Source: Prorocentrum cordatum (Eukaryota > Sar > Dinophyceae > Prorocentrales > Prorocentraceae). From it: a stretch of 64,000 nucleotides of DNA. The notes beneath the pieces are model-generated. The model did not search any database, had not been told where the DNA came from, and saw only the letters and a program-made list of their open reading frames with translations. The position numbers and the translations under genes were made by a program. Numbering within the stretch: the first letter of the stretch is position 1; every line of letters starts with the position of its first letter. The DNA is taken from assembly GCA_963575745.1 (NCBI GenBank), contig CAUYUJ010003559.1:472423-536422 (forward strand), in the 5' to 3' direction. This document shows, one piece after another, positions 49,076 through 60,106 of the stretch.

Positions 49076-49229
49076 TGCGGCGGGCGCTCTGGTGGGAGGG
49101 AAGAGGTGACGCGAATCAGTAGGGTCCTGCTGGGACCCCTCCGGTCTCGCGAGGCCTGGGAGACTGGCTCCGAGGCGGGGCGCTTCGCGTCGCGGCTGCG
49201 GTCTGAGTGCAGGGCACTCTCGAGCCGAG

Positions 49230-49231
49230 AC

Positions 49232-49278
<47 letters not shown>

Positions 49279-49390
49279 GATATGGAGGGATCGAGGAAGG
49301 CATACCACTATACACAGAGATAGCGAGCGCGACGGGGGCGAGGGGGCGGGGGGGGGGGGGGGGGGGATAATAGAAAGGGGGGGGGGGGGG

Positions 49391-49465
<75 letters not shown>

Positions 49466-49480
49466 TGAGAGAGAGAGAGA

Positions 49481-49532
<52 letters not shown>

Positions 49533-49955
49533 GGAAGAGAGAGGGAGAGAGAGAGAGAGAGAGAGAGAGATGCCGAGAGAGAGAGAGAGGGAAACAAACA
49601 CACACGCAAGCAACAAAACAATCACGAGAGAGATAGGTAAAGTCATAGAAAGAAAGAAACGACACAAGCAACAACAACACTAACAACAGCACTAACCAAG
49701 ATAACAACAATAACAACACAATTATATACACTGCATACCACGCGCATGCACGACCGACAAACATAAACATGCATCCATGTGCATACATATACATGTGTAT
49801 ATATATACATATATATTTATAGATACATGCATAAATATGCGCACAAACAAAGCTCCATAACTTCGACGCAGCGTGGACACATCGATAGGGGCGCGGGGCG
49901 GGGGGGGGGGGGGCGCGGGGGGGCAAGAGAGACAGCAATGCCAATAACAAACCAA

Positions 49956-49989
<34 letters not shown>

Positions 49990-50087
49990 GGCTAGGAACG
50001 ACAGCTAGAGAGAGAGAGAGAGAGAGAGAGACGGAGAGATGATAACAAACGCGGATGTATATATTTATATATACATAGAGAGGGAGG

Positions 50088-50121
<34 letters not shown>

Positions 50122-50201
50122 CTGAGAGAGAGAGAGAGAGAGAGAGAGAGGTGTAGAGGTAGAGAGCGAGAGAGAGAGAGGGCGCGCAAGCGAACGAGCG
50201 A

Positions 50202-50244
<43 letters not shown>

Positions 50245-50290
50245 AAAAAAAAAAGAAAGAGAGAAAATGAGAGAGAGGGAAAACAAGAGA
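49230..50290. repeat. GA-rich satellite block with G, TA and A runs
   Basis: Stretches of (GA)n at 49230-49270, 49396-49590, 49958-50040 and 50080-50260, G runs near 49345-49390 and 49900, and a TA/CATA tract at 49780-49830. No gene. It lies at the 5' end of element A. Confidence 0.9.
50149..50212. repeat. Direct repeat flanking element A, right copy
   Basis: Matches 32642-32712 in the same orientation, including all of GGGCGCGCAAGCGAACGAGC. Confidence 0.8.
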
Positions 50291-51389
50291 GGATGATATA
50301 GAGAAAGGAAGAAAGATAGACAAACAACAAGAACAAAAGGACATATATAGAGAGAGAGGGAGAGAACGCACAAACACACAAGACAGAACGACGGGAAGGG
50401 GGGCGCGCAGAGAGGCAGAGGGGGAGCGCGGAGACAAGGGCGAGGTGGGGGAGGGGAGTAGAGAAGAATACATATGCCTGACATCATTGCCTCACTGCCC
50501 CGACCCCCCCCCTCCTCTTCTCCTCGTCTCCAGCCCCCCCGCCCCCGCGTCGTCGCCGTCGCCCTTTCGAGACGCCCGCGCGGCCATCTCTGCGCCCCCG
50601 CCCCCGCCGCTCCACCCCCCCTTCAGCGCCCCCTCTCTAGTCCCCCATTCGCGCTCGCGCCCGCGTCGCAGCCTGCGCGCCCCCCGCGGCAGATCGGCGC
50701 TTCCGTCGAGGACACCCTGTCGAATGATTCGATGATGCTGGCGACCGCCTTCCTGAGGGCGAGGGGGCGGGGGCGCGCGGCGCGCCCGCCGCGCTGGAAA
50801 CGCGGGGCGGGCGGGGACAGGCCCGGGCGGCGCCGAACGACGAGACGAAGGCGAGGGCGGAGGAGGAAGAAGAGAACTACGACGGGGAGGGGACGGAGGA
50901 GCCCCGGCGGAGGAGAGGGGGGAAGAGCGAGGATCGGGGAAGGATGAAAGGAAAAGGGCGGGCGGGGCATCACGCGCAGCACGCAGCGGCGCCCGGGCCC
51001 CTGAAGTCCCTGATGCCCTGCGCCTGTGCGTGGGTCAAGTACCCCGCGAAACAGGCAACTCGATGGCGGCTGGGGTCGCTCTCGCCAGGCGCCGCCTCGA
51101 CTCGATCCTCAATCCTCACCCCCATCATCCTCATCCGATCCTCCTCCGCCCCATCTTTGAGATGTGGGGCGGAGGATGGCCCATCCCCCTCTCGCCCGGC
51201 GTCTTTTATCACGGGCCCGCGATCACACTGGACATGCGGATGGGCACCTCCTCATGAACTGGCTCAACGCCGATGGTGCATCCGCGTGTCCACTGTTGGC
51301 CGCCTGGTTGCATTTTCTTGCAGATGTCGCAGCTCTTGTCGCCGGAGGTGGAAGACCTGGGATACGGCCCAGCCCTCCTGCCACCTCCA
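50291..51389. other. GC-rich low-complexity DNA, no supported gene
   Basis: Pyrimidine-rich then purine/GC-rich sequence with overlapping Arg/Pro/Gly-rich frames on both strands. No motif. Confidence 0.5.
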
Positions 51390-51840
51390 TCCCTCTGATG
51401 ACGATGCTTTTGGTGACGATGATGATGATTATGATGATGATGTTGGTGAAGATGATGATGGTGATGACGATGACGATGATGGCGACGATGGCGCGGGCGA
51501 TGGCCGCCAGGGTGACTCGGCAGGGGCGGGGGCAGACGAACGGGGGCGGGGCTCGGGCGAGAGCTGGAGGGGGGGGGCCCAAGCAATCACAGGCGCCGAT
51601 GGCCCGATAATCGGGGGATGGCCCACGCATCATCACCAGCGGCATCATCGGCATCATCGTTTCCGTCATCAGCACCATCGCCCGCAACAGCATTAGCATC
51701 ATCATCACCACCCTCAGCACCCCCATCGCTACCATCACCGTCATTACCAACATCATCAGCAACAACACCACCCCAACATCGTCATCATCGTCATCATCGA
51801 CATCACCCCGCGCATCGTCGGCATCATCGCCCCTTTGACG
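51390..51840. repeat. (GAT)n and (CAT)n tracts
   Basis: GATGATGAT at about 51415-51490 and CATCATCAC at about 51618-51830, separated by G-rich DNA: an imperfect inverted arrangement of the same triplet. Confidence 0.85.
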
Positions 51841-52476
51841 GGCCCGGGACCTCCGCCTCTACGATGGGGGCGGCGCCTCGGCCTCGGCCCCTTCGGCCGA
51901 GGCCGCCGCCGCTGGGCCCGCGGCTGGGCCCGCCGCCGCCGCCGCCGCGGCCGCCCCCGCGGAGGCCTGGCGCCCCTGGGGGGGCGCCTGCTCCACGGCG
52001 GGCGGCGAGGGGCGCCGCGCCCCCCCCGCCTGAGCGGGGAAAGCGCGGCCGGCGCGAGCTGGGGGGAGGGGGTCAAAAAGGGCGAGGAGGAGGAGCATGG
52101 GGGGGGCAGAACAGAGGGGAAGAAAACAAAATGAAATTACCGGGGGAGGGGGGGGGGAAGGAGGAGAAAAGAGAAACAAACATAGAAGGAGGGGGGGCCC
52201 AAAAAGGAGGGAAGCGCAAGATGGCGACACGTTGATGCTGATAGGATGAGGGGGGGACATGAGCGGAAGGCGCCAAGCTGTAGGGCGGGGGGAGGGCGCA
52301 CTGGGACGCACCCGTTAGCACTTCCCCAATTAGCAAACGTCTGACCGCCCGCAGCGAATCGCGTGCGAGCTTCTCCTTGGTTCTCTACCCACTTACGCAT
52401 GTGCGGCTGGCTTTTGTTAAGATTATCAGTGGGGCTCTTCCTCATGTGTTTCATTCTTACTTTAATCATTGCTGAC
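51841..52476. other. GC-rich intergenic DNA
   Basis: CCGCCG-rich then G-rich sequence to about 52240, then ordinary sequence. No gene recognised. Confidence 0.5.
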
Positions 52477-53015
52477 TCATTCTTGCCGTGAGCTGGGGGA
52501 TTTATTGCGTAAGTATACAACCCATGCTCTCAAGCGAGTCTGCGATTGCCTGTTCTGCGCATTGTAACGATATTGCACAATCGCCTGACAAATAAAGCAA
52601 CGACCCAGCCCTGCCCGCACAGAATGAAAGTTTCTGCATCCGCATCTCTCATCATCGGACGGCGGCGGGTTCCTCAGGGCCATGAGCTCTTCTTCATCCC
52701 ACCAGCTGTCTATGGGTCGAACGGCTTCGTCAGAGCGCGCCCGCCCAAAGATCGAATCGCGGGAGACCGCAATATCGAAAGCAGTCCATTCCTTGGAGAA
52801 AACTAATGTCCAAACAACCTGTGGCGTCTGGGTATCAGGATCCACAAAGGGGCGACATTTAAATTTCGAGCTATGTCATTGAACGTTGCTTCTCCCGTCG
52901 CAACAAGCGCACCGTCGAAACAGCTTCGATAATGGAGGCGCCCCGTCACGCGCCCGTTAAAGACAACGACGCAAAACCAATTTTCCCTTTGGACACTCGC
53001 AAGTTCCCAAAGCAA
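52477..53015 (-). pseudogene. Region B unknown ORF fragments 1 (Cys motif)
   Basis: Two minus frames (52803-53015 and 52477-52845) read FNGRVTGRLHYRSCFDGAL and, after a frame change, TPQVVWTLVFSKEWTAFDIA and CGCRNFHSVRAGLGRCFIC. Mixed, protein-like composition and a possible C-x-C...C-x2-C zinc site. I do not recognise the family. Confidence 0.35.
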
Positions 53016-53033
53016 TGGCGTAACATTGACTGG

Positions 53034-53537
53034 CTACGATCCCCAGCACGGAGGCCCCTGCTCTTTCGGCTCGGAGCCTGGTTGCATGCACTTCTTGGCC
53101 AGCGGGGCATCTCCATCCCTGCGCTGGCTGAGACAAGAAAAAACGCATTCATTCCGGTCTACTAATGGGTCGCGCCTAGTCGGGATGAGACGGGGGGGCC
53201 CGTAGTCGCCCTCACGGCATAGTCCTTCAGTTTTGTTTGGGAATTGGATGATCTCCCCATCGGCCATCGAGGCTTTGAGAGCGTCAAGGCCCGCCACATG
53301 CAGCAGAGGTCCATGGCGTCTCGCCAGGCCATGTTCGCACTGTGCGTACATGCGCTCGATGCTGGGGACAAAACACGAGTGCCCCTGGCATGCGCGATAG
53401 AAAATGGGCATTGGCCGACGCGATCGTTTTTCTTCTTCGACTAGAAACACCTGTCCACCTTCCTCGTCAACGACTGAGTCGTGAGAGGTGGGATCGAGGA
53501 GGTCCCGCCAGTGCTTTGCAAGCCTCGAGTCGCCCAA
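53034..53537 (-). CDS. Region B unknown ORF fragment 2 (168 codons)
   Basis: Balanced composition with many Cys, Trp and charged residues (RACQGHSCFVPSIERMYAQC). No domain recognised. It is open for 168 codons, on the same strand as the neighbouring fragments. Confidence 0.4.
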   Translation of the reverse strand: MGDSRLAKHWRDLLDPTSHDSVVDEEGGQVFLVEEEKRSRRPMPIFYRACQGHSCFVPSIERMYAQCEHGLARRHGPLLHVAGLDALKASMADGEIIQFPNKTEGLCREGDYGPPRLIPTRRDPLVDRNECVFSCLSQRRDGDAPLAKKCMQPGSEPKEQGPPCWGS

Positions 53538-55248
53538 GGCATCAATGCCCCGTGCCTTGACTCCAAGGATCTCCGCGGCGCAAAGCGGCTAAGCCGTGCG
53601 CCGCCAGCGCAAGAGCACAGCGCGCGAGTCCGTCGGCATGCATCTTTTCGACGAGATCTCCACAGTAGACAGACCCATCCACAAGATGATCGTACAAAAT
53701 CCGAACAGCGTCTTGCTAAATAGGTCGCGTGTTCCCCTACACCAGCTGCCCTGCCGCTGTTGCGGTGGGCGGCTGCGCCGCCGCCAAAACATGTCGTCTC
53801 TCATCGCAACTGGGTTGTCTTAGTACATCTCTGCTGCGCCGGCTAAGCAAGGGAACGTCGGTGGACGTTACGAGAGGGGCAATGTCGCGTGAGAAGGTTA
53901 CGTCATATTCCCATGGCAATCATTCGAATCAAAGCTCGCGCGGAGAAACGGAATGGCTCGCGCGAGCTCGTCGCCCGTAAGCTCACCCAACAGCGCAAAC
54001 ACAGGATCCTGGATCAGCTCGGCGTTTCCCGAATGGCGTCGTAAGTCCTTCCACGAATCGCTGCAACGCACGGGGGCACAGGGCCAGCCCTATGGGCTTC
54101 GTGAGTTCTCCTCTGGAAGCCTCGAGGCGCATTCTGACGAACGACCTCTCGCTCGGCCTCCGTAAGATATGATGACTTTCCTTTGGCCATCACGGCGTGA
54201 TTGACAGATCTCACCATCCCAGGGAGATCCCGTTCCTAAGGGCGAAGCTGTATTTGAAGAATTCGGCGTGTCCACGCGCGCAAACAGGTTGGCGGCTCCC
54301 GACCCGGCCTCCGCATCTTCGTCAAACTGCGCTGGCTGATCAATAATATAGTGTCTCCATCGTACGGAATTCGTAGTGACACATTAACTGAAGAGGTCGG
54401 TCTCAAGGGGCCGCGTTCTTCAGCTTCGATCGCATCATTATCCGCGCCGTCGTCAGCACCGCTTAAACCAGGCTGCGCAACTGGCACAGCGGCCTCCAGT
54501 GCCCTGGAGACTTCGGGCGACCTTTTGAACGAATCGCAACGGCCAGGTCAATGATGAATATTCGTATCAAACTGGCCCAAGTGTTGTCGGACAGCGGATA
54601 ATCCCCGGAACCATGTCAATCTGCTGCAATGTCTTATTCATACCGTGTCTTTCGGATGTTCAATTCCTCATGGAACTCTAGAAATTCCTTTTCCGTCAAA
54701 AGTCTGGTTCCCTCGGGTGGACGTGCCGGAGCCATGCCAATTCATTTGCCAGTGACAACTCAGCACGCTGCGAACCTTTCCCGACGTGAGTGTCCAGAAG
54801 ACCTCGGGCCATCGTTCTTATCACCGATATGAGGTCGTTACCTCCGAGATCCCTTGGGGGCATCGGCGGAACGTCGGGTGGATCAGCAATCGCGGCTTCA
54901 TCTTCGCTCCGATCTACCTGCTTTTCACATCCAACCACCGAAGCCGTAGGAGAGCAACATTCTGCCGCATATTGAAATTTCACCTGCGCACCCGAGTCTG
55001 ACTTGTCAGCGGGCCCCTGATCGGCGCTGGCGATGCCAAGCTAGGGCACTAGCGCGCCGGGCGGCTTTTCTGGTGCATGCGGTTGAGGTTCCGCAATTTA
55101 GATCGGCGGCTCCGTCGGCGCGGGCGAAGGAGGTGCGACTGGAACCTCCGAGGCAGTCGCTCCCGTCGGGACAGGAGGGGCGGGCGGCCTCGTGGGAGAC
55201 TTAATCCACGGCGGAGGTGTCTTTGCAGCGGCCTCAGCAGTCCTTGTC
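53538..55248. other. Region B, frames broken
   Basis: Only short open frames on both strands. It contains the hairpin at 53577-53602. Read as decayed minus-strand coding DNA. Confidence 0.35.
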
Positions 55249-55962
55249 TTAGGCTCCGCATGGTGTCAATGCAGTTTTCGCTTTTGCCTTTGGGCCATCT
55301 CCGCTGCCAATCGGCTGAACCGGTGGCTTCGGGAGAGTCGGCGGCTCGAGACGCGGAAAAGACTTCTTAGGCACCTGCTGCGGAGGGGCCCGGCTAGCGA
55401 CCGGCGGGGCCGGCGGAGCCAGAGCTACAACGCGTCTACTGTCAACCGGCTGAGCCGGTGAAATTGCCTGCACCTCTGACCGGGGCGGCGGAGGTTTTGC
55501 AAGGACCTCGCGAAACCGGGCATCAACGCCACTCGGTAAAACTACTGGTGTCTGAGCCCCGACGGTAACCGGCCGCCCTGGAGGAGGCTCGCCCACCGGC
55601 AGAGCTAGTGGCTTTGCCTCTACTCCGGCCCTGCTTTCGCCAGCGGCTGCATGCTCCTGCGCGGCCCTCTCGGCGGCATGCGATGCGATCTCGCAGATAC
55701 GTCCAGACTTTCCTCCATCGAGGGGGTCAAACTCCAAGTATGGGGACGCGTTGTCTTGCCAGCTCATAGGCTGTAGCCCTGGAGCCCACTTGAATTGTTC
55801 AGCTCTCACTCCGCTGGTTTCCGCGACCCTGGCAGCGCCCCTGGACCTCTCGATCACGCAATATGTGTCAATGGCCTGGCCTTCTCGAAGCAGATGTCGC
55901 ATCCGCGCCCAAGCGCCCCCAGTCGCATGTAGCGCGGCTGGGGCCCAATGGTAGGTGCGCAT
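55249..55962 (-). CDS. Region B unknown ORF fragment 3 (237 codons)
   Basis: The N-terminal half has ordinary composition (MRHLLREGQAIDTYCVIERS; KWAPGLQPMSWQDNASPYL). The C-terminal half is Pro/Val/Ala-rich with a basic end (PKAKAKTAL). Function unknown. Two hairpins of the CGGC-UNA-GCCG type fall in its 3' half (55306 and 55445). Confidence 0.4.
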   Translation of the reverse strand: MRTYHWAPAALHATGGAWARMRHLLREGQAIDTYCVIERSRGAARVAETSGVRAEQFKWAPGLQPMSWQDNASPYLEFDPLDGGKSGRICEIASHAAERAAQEHAAAGESRAGVEAKPLALPVGEPPPGRPVTVGAQTPVVLPSGVDARFREVLAKPPPPRSEVQAISPAQPVDSRRVVALAPPAPPVASRAPPQQVPKKSFPRLEPPTLPKPPVQPIGSGDGPKAKAKTALTPCGA

Positions 55963-56779
55963 CTCAGTCGTGACAATGTCGGCACGATCCTTCGTGCACT
56001 TCTGAGTCGGACCATTACTGTCTTTGATACTCCCTGGCTTGCTCTAAAACACTACTTCGACAGCGTTCCAGCATCCGTCCGCCAACGTTTCCTCCGCCAC
56101 CCCGTATTTGATGCGAAGAGAGGGGTCATCGATATCATGCGGAAACGAATGCACCAACACCCCCTTGCTCCACACCTCCCCCCAATGACGGGTTCGACGC
56201 GAGAAGCTGATGCCCTCGAGGAGGGCGCGGAGCATGCTCGCGGAAGATCCACAAGACTGTCTTTGCCAGCCGCTTCCAGAAATGAACCCCCCACCTTCTG
56301 GTCATGGACCCTAAGGGGAAGGGTGATTTGCACGCAATAGTTGTTTATCCCTGCGCTCGTGAGACGCAACTTTTCCCACGCAATGTGGTCAGCTATCGAC
56401 CGATGGGCCCCCGGACACCGATCGGTCTCGTCTAGTAACATAGAAATTCGCCCACTTGGGAGTCACGCCCGATGAAGAAAGTGTAGCGCGGCGGGTGGTA
56501 GTCTGGAGCATCTGTTCAGCCGGCCATATCTTGCTGGCTACTGACCTGTTGAGAGTCTGGTAAGTAGGCACATGATCAATTGGATCGACATGGTCCCGAA
56601 TCTGTCTCAAAAGATTATCGTAATCTTCGCCCGGCCACGAAGCATTGGGGCTGCATCCGCGCGGCATCAACTCCCCTGCCCCCGGAAGCTTGAGGAACCA
56701 GTGTGACTTCTCACTTTGCGGCAGAAGCGCTGCATTTGGGCGTTGAACTTTCGCTGGCCACATGCGTGCGTAGGCCTGA
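55963..56779 (-). other. Region B, short minus frames
   Basis: Fragments at 56052-56441 (ITLPLRVHDQKVGGSFLEAA) and 56389-56763 look like pieces of one protein in different frames. No family recognised. Confidence 0.35.
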
Positions 56780-57550
56780 TTATCCTTTCAGACCCCCTCC
56801 AGCTTCAACATTCCACGGCGGGAACTTCCTCGTCGTCTTTCCCGACCCGGATACGTTCAATGCTCTTCCTTCAGCACCCTCAGGGCACTTTTCGCCGATT
56901 TCCCTCCCGCAGGCCTCTAGCGGAGTTTCAGCAGCCGGTTTTCTAATGGGCTCGACAAATCGTGCGCGACCCTTCGCTGCATCAGCGGCTGAGCCGGATG
57001 CAACTGCAGTCGCAGCACCTGCTGGACCCCGCGCGGCTGGGCCGGCAGGGCTGGCAGCAGAACTGACAACCACCATTCCGGCTGTTCCCTGTCCGGCTGA
57101 GCCGGCGGCGAACAGAGCAGTCACGGCCCCTCCAGCCTCCTGTCTGGCCAAGCCGGCAGGTGGCTGAAACAGCGGCCGTGAGTGGTTGATCTCGTTGAAT
57201 GCTTCTGGTCTATGCTGGTCAATTTTGATTTTTTCCCCACGTGACCTCGCGGTTTGCCCACTAAGAGACATACCAGGGATAAAAGGAGTGCCTCGCTCGA
57301 GGAAGAAATGGAATTCTTCCCATTGGACATCTGTCTCAAATTCTTCTCCCGACAATAGGAACTCGCACCATTCCTTGGACGACAGCGAGTGCCTTGCTCC
57401 GCCCCCCGCACCGCCTGGGACGGCCGGGAATCTAACCAGGGAGAGGGGCGCTGCGAACGGTAGGGCGCCCAAGGTTGACTTTCGGACTTCCGGCCATGTT
57501 GGGCACCATTCAATCCAATACGGCACCATCTCGTCAAACGATGCCTCCAC
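56780..57550 (-). CDS. Region B unknown ORF fragment 4 (256 codons)
   Basis: The first half is protein-like (DEMVPYWIEWCPTWPEVRKS; EEFETDVQWEEFHFFLERGT), then comes an Ala/Gly/Pro-rich half carrying three hairpins (56979, 57082, 57139). No domain recognised. Confidence 0.45.
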   Translation of the reverse strand: MEASFDEMVPYWIEWCPTWPEVRKSTLGALPFAAPLSLVRFPAVPGGAGGGARHSLSSKEWCEFLLSGEEFETDVQWEEFHFFLERGTPFIPGMSLSGQTARSRGEKIKIDQHRPEAFNEINHSRPLFQPPAGLARQEAGGAVTALFAAGSAGQGTAGMVVVSSAASPAGPAARGPAGAATAVASGSAADAAKGRARFVEPIRKPAAETPLEACGREIGEKCPEGAEGRALNVSGSGKTTRKFPPWNVEAGGGLKG

Positions 57551-58097
57551 CTGCGCGCGTCCGTCGCCTCGCGTTTGTCATGCAAGTCGGGGCCCCTGAA
57601 CGGCTGCGCCACCAGAGGGCTGACAAAAGAACGCGCTGCTAACTTGGCGGCCTTCAACATGCGATCCTCAAACATTTCAGCCACCGTTGCCTTCTGCAGC
57701 TGGTTCTCGCTCCAACCTTATATGATTCGTGTTGAACATGGTGCAACTGTTTATACAAGCTAGCGCCGTCCGGAATCATAACCCTGGGGTAAAGCCCTAT
57801 GGCCTTGCAACGCTCATGCGTCGGTTCATCTTGGCTCGCGCGAGTGTTGCGGCGTCGTCCCAAAGTACGTTCATTTGATACTTGTTACATGAAGAACGCC
57901 AAGAGCGGTGATCTCCGCCAACATAATAGAAGATCTGGATGGCTCGTAATATGGAGCGGCACACCGCCTCATCGATGAATCTCTCATCGGTGTCAATGGA
58001 CGGGCCGAGTAACCTAATCAGCTTCATGGGACCACGACGCTTCTACTCTGATCGGCTCAGCCGATCAAGCTGCATGCGTCACCGTCCGAGATATCAT
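57551..58097 (-). other. Region B, short minus frames
   Basis: Pieces at 57654-57863 and 57797-58027 (MKLIRLLGPSIDTDERFIDE) lie in different frames. Hairpin at 58049-58067. Confidence 0.35.
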
Positions 58098-58655
58098 TCA
58101 AGGACCAAAATGTGAATTCGAAAGGCGCGTGTATGCCTGGAATGAGATTACATTTCTATATACTGGCGCCGCCCAATCGTTGCGCCGGCCGATCTCAAGC
58201 AACGCACTCCCTACGCAGACTCCCTCCACTTGCGCGCAAACGCCATGAAAATGCTCGGCCATGAGATGTTGGACTCCTTCTCCCGCGCCGGCCTTTTTGC
58301 CGCTAGACCTATAGAAACCACGCGTGGAATCTGATATGATGTGTAAAGCGGCAATGCAGAAGCTGCACTTCCTGTGTTTTTGCGTCGTAAGCGGACGGAA
58401 GAATGCAGTGGGTTTCCGCCCAATCCTCGCCATATCCGCGAGATCTTCCCCGGCGTAGGGAATCGACCCGTGGCCGTGCACTTCCGCTAGGCGAGTGATA
58501 GCCGGGCACTCCTCGAAACCCAACCATGCTGCCGAAGCATGAAGCCCCGGGTCAGTCGGATAGATGTAAGGGTTCAGCATTTCGGCAACACGTTGATCCC
58601 ACTCGGGCGAGACGTTGCCCAGGGGAGCGGCTGAGCCGGCCCCTGCGTGTCTCAT
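58098..58655 (-). CDS. Region B unknown ORF fragment 5, weak dsRNA-binding likeness
   Basis: 186 codons. TRLAEVHGHGSIPYAGED...AFFRPLTTQK...GKKAGAGEGVQHLMAEHF has the spacing of a double-stranded-RNA-binding fold (L-x-E...P-x-Y...KK-A...A). SALLEIGRRNDWAAPVYRN could start a second one. The likeness is weak; the fragment may equally be unrelated. Confidence 0.35.
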   Translation of the reverse strand: MRHAGAGSAAPLGNVSPEWDQRVAEMLNPYIYPTDPGLHASAAWLGFEECPAITRLAEVHGHGSIPYAGEDLADMARIGRKPTAFFRPLTTQKHRKCSFCIAALHIISDSTRGFYRSSGKKAGAGEGVQHLMAEHFHGVCAQVEGVCVGSALLEIGRRNDWAAPVYRNVISFQAYTRLSNSHFGP

Positions 58656-59004
58656 GTGTTCGAGTGCATTCCAAATGCCGCGGGGCAGGCAGACCCGGTC
58701 GGGCCCCTCCTGCTCTTCCTCATGAATGGGAGGAGGCGGTGGGTCAGGACCAGGGGGGGGGGGGCCCCCCCCATCTCCGGGCGGTGCAACTGGGGGAGGC
58801 CGACCACTTCCATCGCGGCCTCCGCGCCCAACAGGTACGTCCCTGCCGCCGGCTGGGCCGGGGGTGGAAATCCAAATGGCTCCACTACCGGCTGAGCCGG
58901 AGGAGACGGAACCACCTGCTGCCGCTTGCGTTCGGCCAGGAGGCTCAGACTGCGGCGCCTAGGACGCAGGTTACCTCTCCTCAGTCCCGAGGGACGACTC
59001 AACT
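58656..59004 (-). other. Region B, Pro-rich frame
   Basis: A minus frame (58652-59011) rich in Pro, Ala and Leu with hairpin 58880-58905. It is probably a linker of the same decayed protein. Confidence 0.3.
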
Positions 59005-59565
59005 TTAACAATATTCTGCGGCCTTGGCCTTGAGCAGTGGGCGGCGCTTGGCCGATTTCCTATCTGCCGCCTGGGGCATTTCGACCTCGACGTCGGGCGC
59101 ATTTGCCTCAGGAGACTGGGCTGCTGACATGACCTTGGCCCGCTGAGCGGGCGGTTCTTCCCGCAGTACCTGCCGCGCTGCGTGTTCGGCCATGGCTTTG
59201 TTAGACAAGGCTTGCTCTACCGCATGGGCCCTCGCCGAAACATCTCCCCAGACCACGGGGAATGCAAAATACGCCCCCCACTCGTTAGCGGCTGTGCCGC
59301 GCGGGGGGTCGCTGCGGGAAGGTCCCCAGATGCTCAGGTAGACTTCCTGAATAAACCTCCGATCGTGAATGCGAACCGCGGCGAAGTGACCGATGTCCCG
59401 GGGAAAAAAACTCAGCTGGGCCCAGCGGGGGGGCCCAAAAGTTCGCCGCGATCGCACCGTCGGAACATCTTGCTGGAGCGACCCCCAGGCTTTCCACTGT
59501 GGAGCTGGCGCCGCAGGCTCGCACGTGGGCCAACGCGAGACTGAAAGCGCTGGCCATTCTGACAT
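59005..59565 (-). CDS. Region B unknown ORF fragment 6 (186 codons)
   Basis: Protein-like composition: WAQLSFFPRDIGHFAAVRIH, FIQEVYLSIWG, EWGAYFAFPVVWGD, then an acidic stretch and a basic end (KSAKRRPLLKAKA). No family recognised. Hairpins at 59132 and 59288. Confidence 0.4.
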   Translation of the reverse strand: MSEWPALSVSRWPTCEPAAPAPQWKAWGSLQQDVPTVRSRRTFGPPRWAQLSFFPRDIGHFAAVRIHDRRFIQEVYLSIWGPSRSDPPRGTAANEWGAYFAFPVVWGDVSARAHAVEQALSNKAMAEHAARQVLREEPPAQRAKVMSAAQSPEANAPDVEVEMPQAADRKSAKRRPLLKAKAAEYC

Positions 59566-60106
59566 CGTCCCACATCAGGGGGGGCCGTCAAAGCAGCCCC
59601 TGAAGTGAGTATTGGAATCTTTCTGGCAGGCAGCCCAAAAAACAACCCACGGACCCTCCAACACCTCATCGACAACCTCTTGGCAACTGATTCATTAAAT
59701 TCTGGGAGGTCCCCAAGCAACTTGGCAATGACGAATTCACTCCGAGTGCAGCGAGGGGATCTTTCAGGCCGGGGAGAATTCGGTCAACTCCTAAGTGATA
59801 GAGGCGACGGAAAATCACCCCTTTTGCGTCGGGCTTCTCGACCTGGCACGTGCGTTTTATCTCATAGTCTGCCCAGTCCCTGTAGCCGGAACCCGTTGTG
59901 TCTCCAAAGGCGACGCGCTCTGCCGCGGGTTTTGCGGCAGAAGCCTGCGGGGGGCACTCTGTATTCTGCTTCTTGGCCGCCCCCTGTTCAACCGGGTCGA
60001 GTTCCTCCGTCTACGCGAGGCGTTGAAGGCAGCTCCGGCCACGGCGGTAGCCTACCGCGCATTCCCCAAGGGAAACTCGCCAGCATATGCTACAGCAGTG
60101 TTCACC
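59566..60106. other. Region B, frames broken
   Basis: No single convincing frame; short open frames on both strands. Confidence 0.35.

Larger units (their letters stand above)
33264..49222 (-). mobile_element. Element A: giant non-LTR-type retroelement, apparently intact
   Basis: Read from 49.2 down to 33.3 kb. ORF1 (gag-like), ORF2 (membrane protein), ORF3 (3105-codon pol with endonuclease, RT and RNase H) and ORF4 (reached by -1 frameshift) follow each other with all long frames open. Fourteen related RNA hairpins run through it. GA-rich satellites lie at both ends, and a 65-70-bp direct repeat stands outside each. At about 16 kb it is far longer than usual LINEs (4-8 kb). The endonuclease-RT-RNase H order and the lack of integrase point to a non-LTR element; ends are not precisely known. 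Confidence 0.75.
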
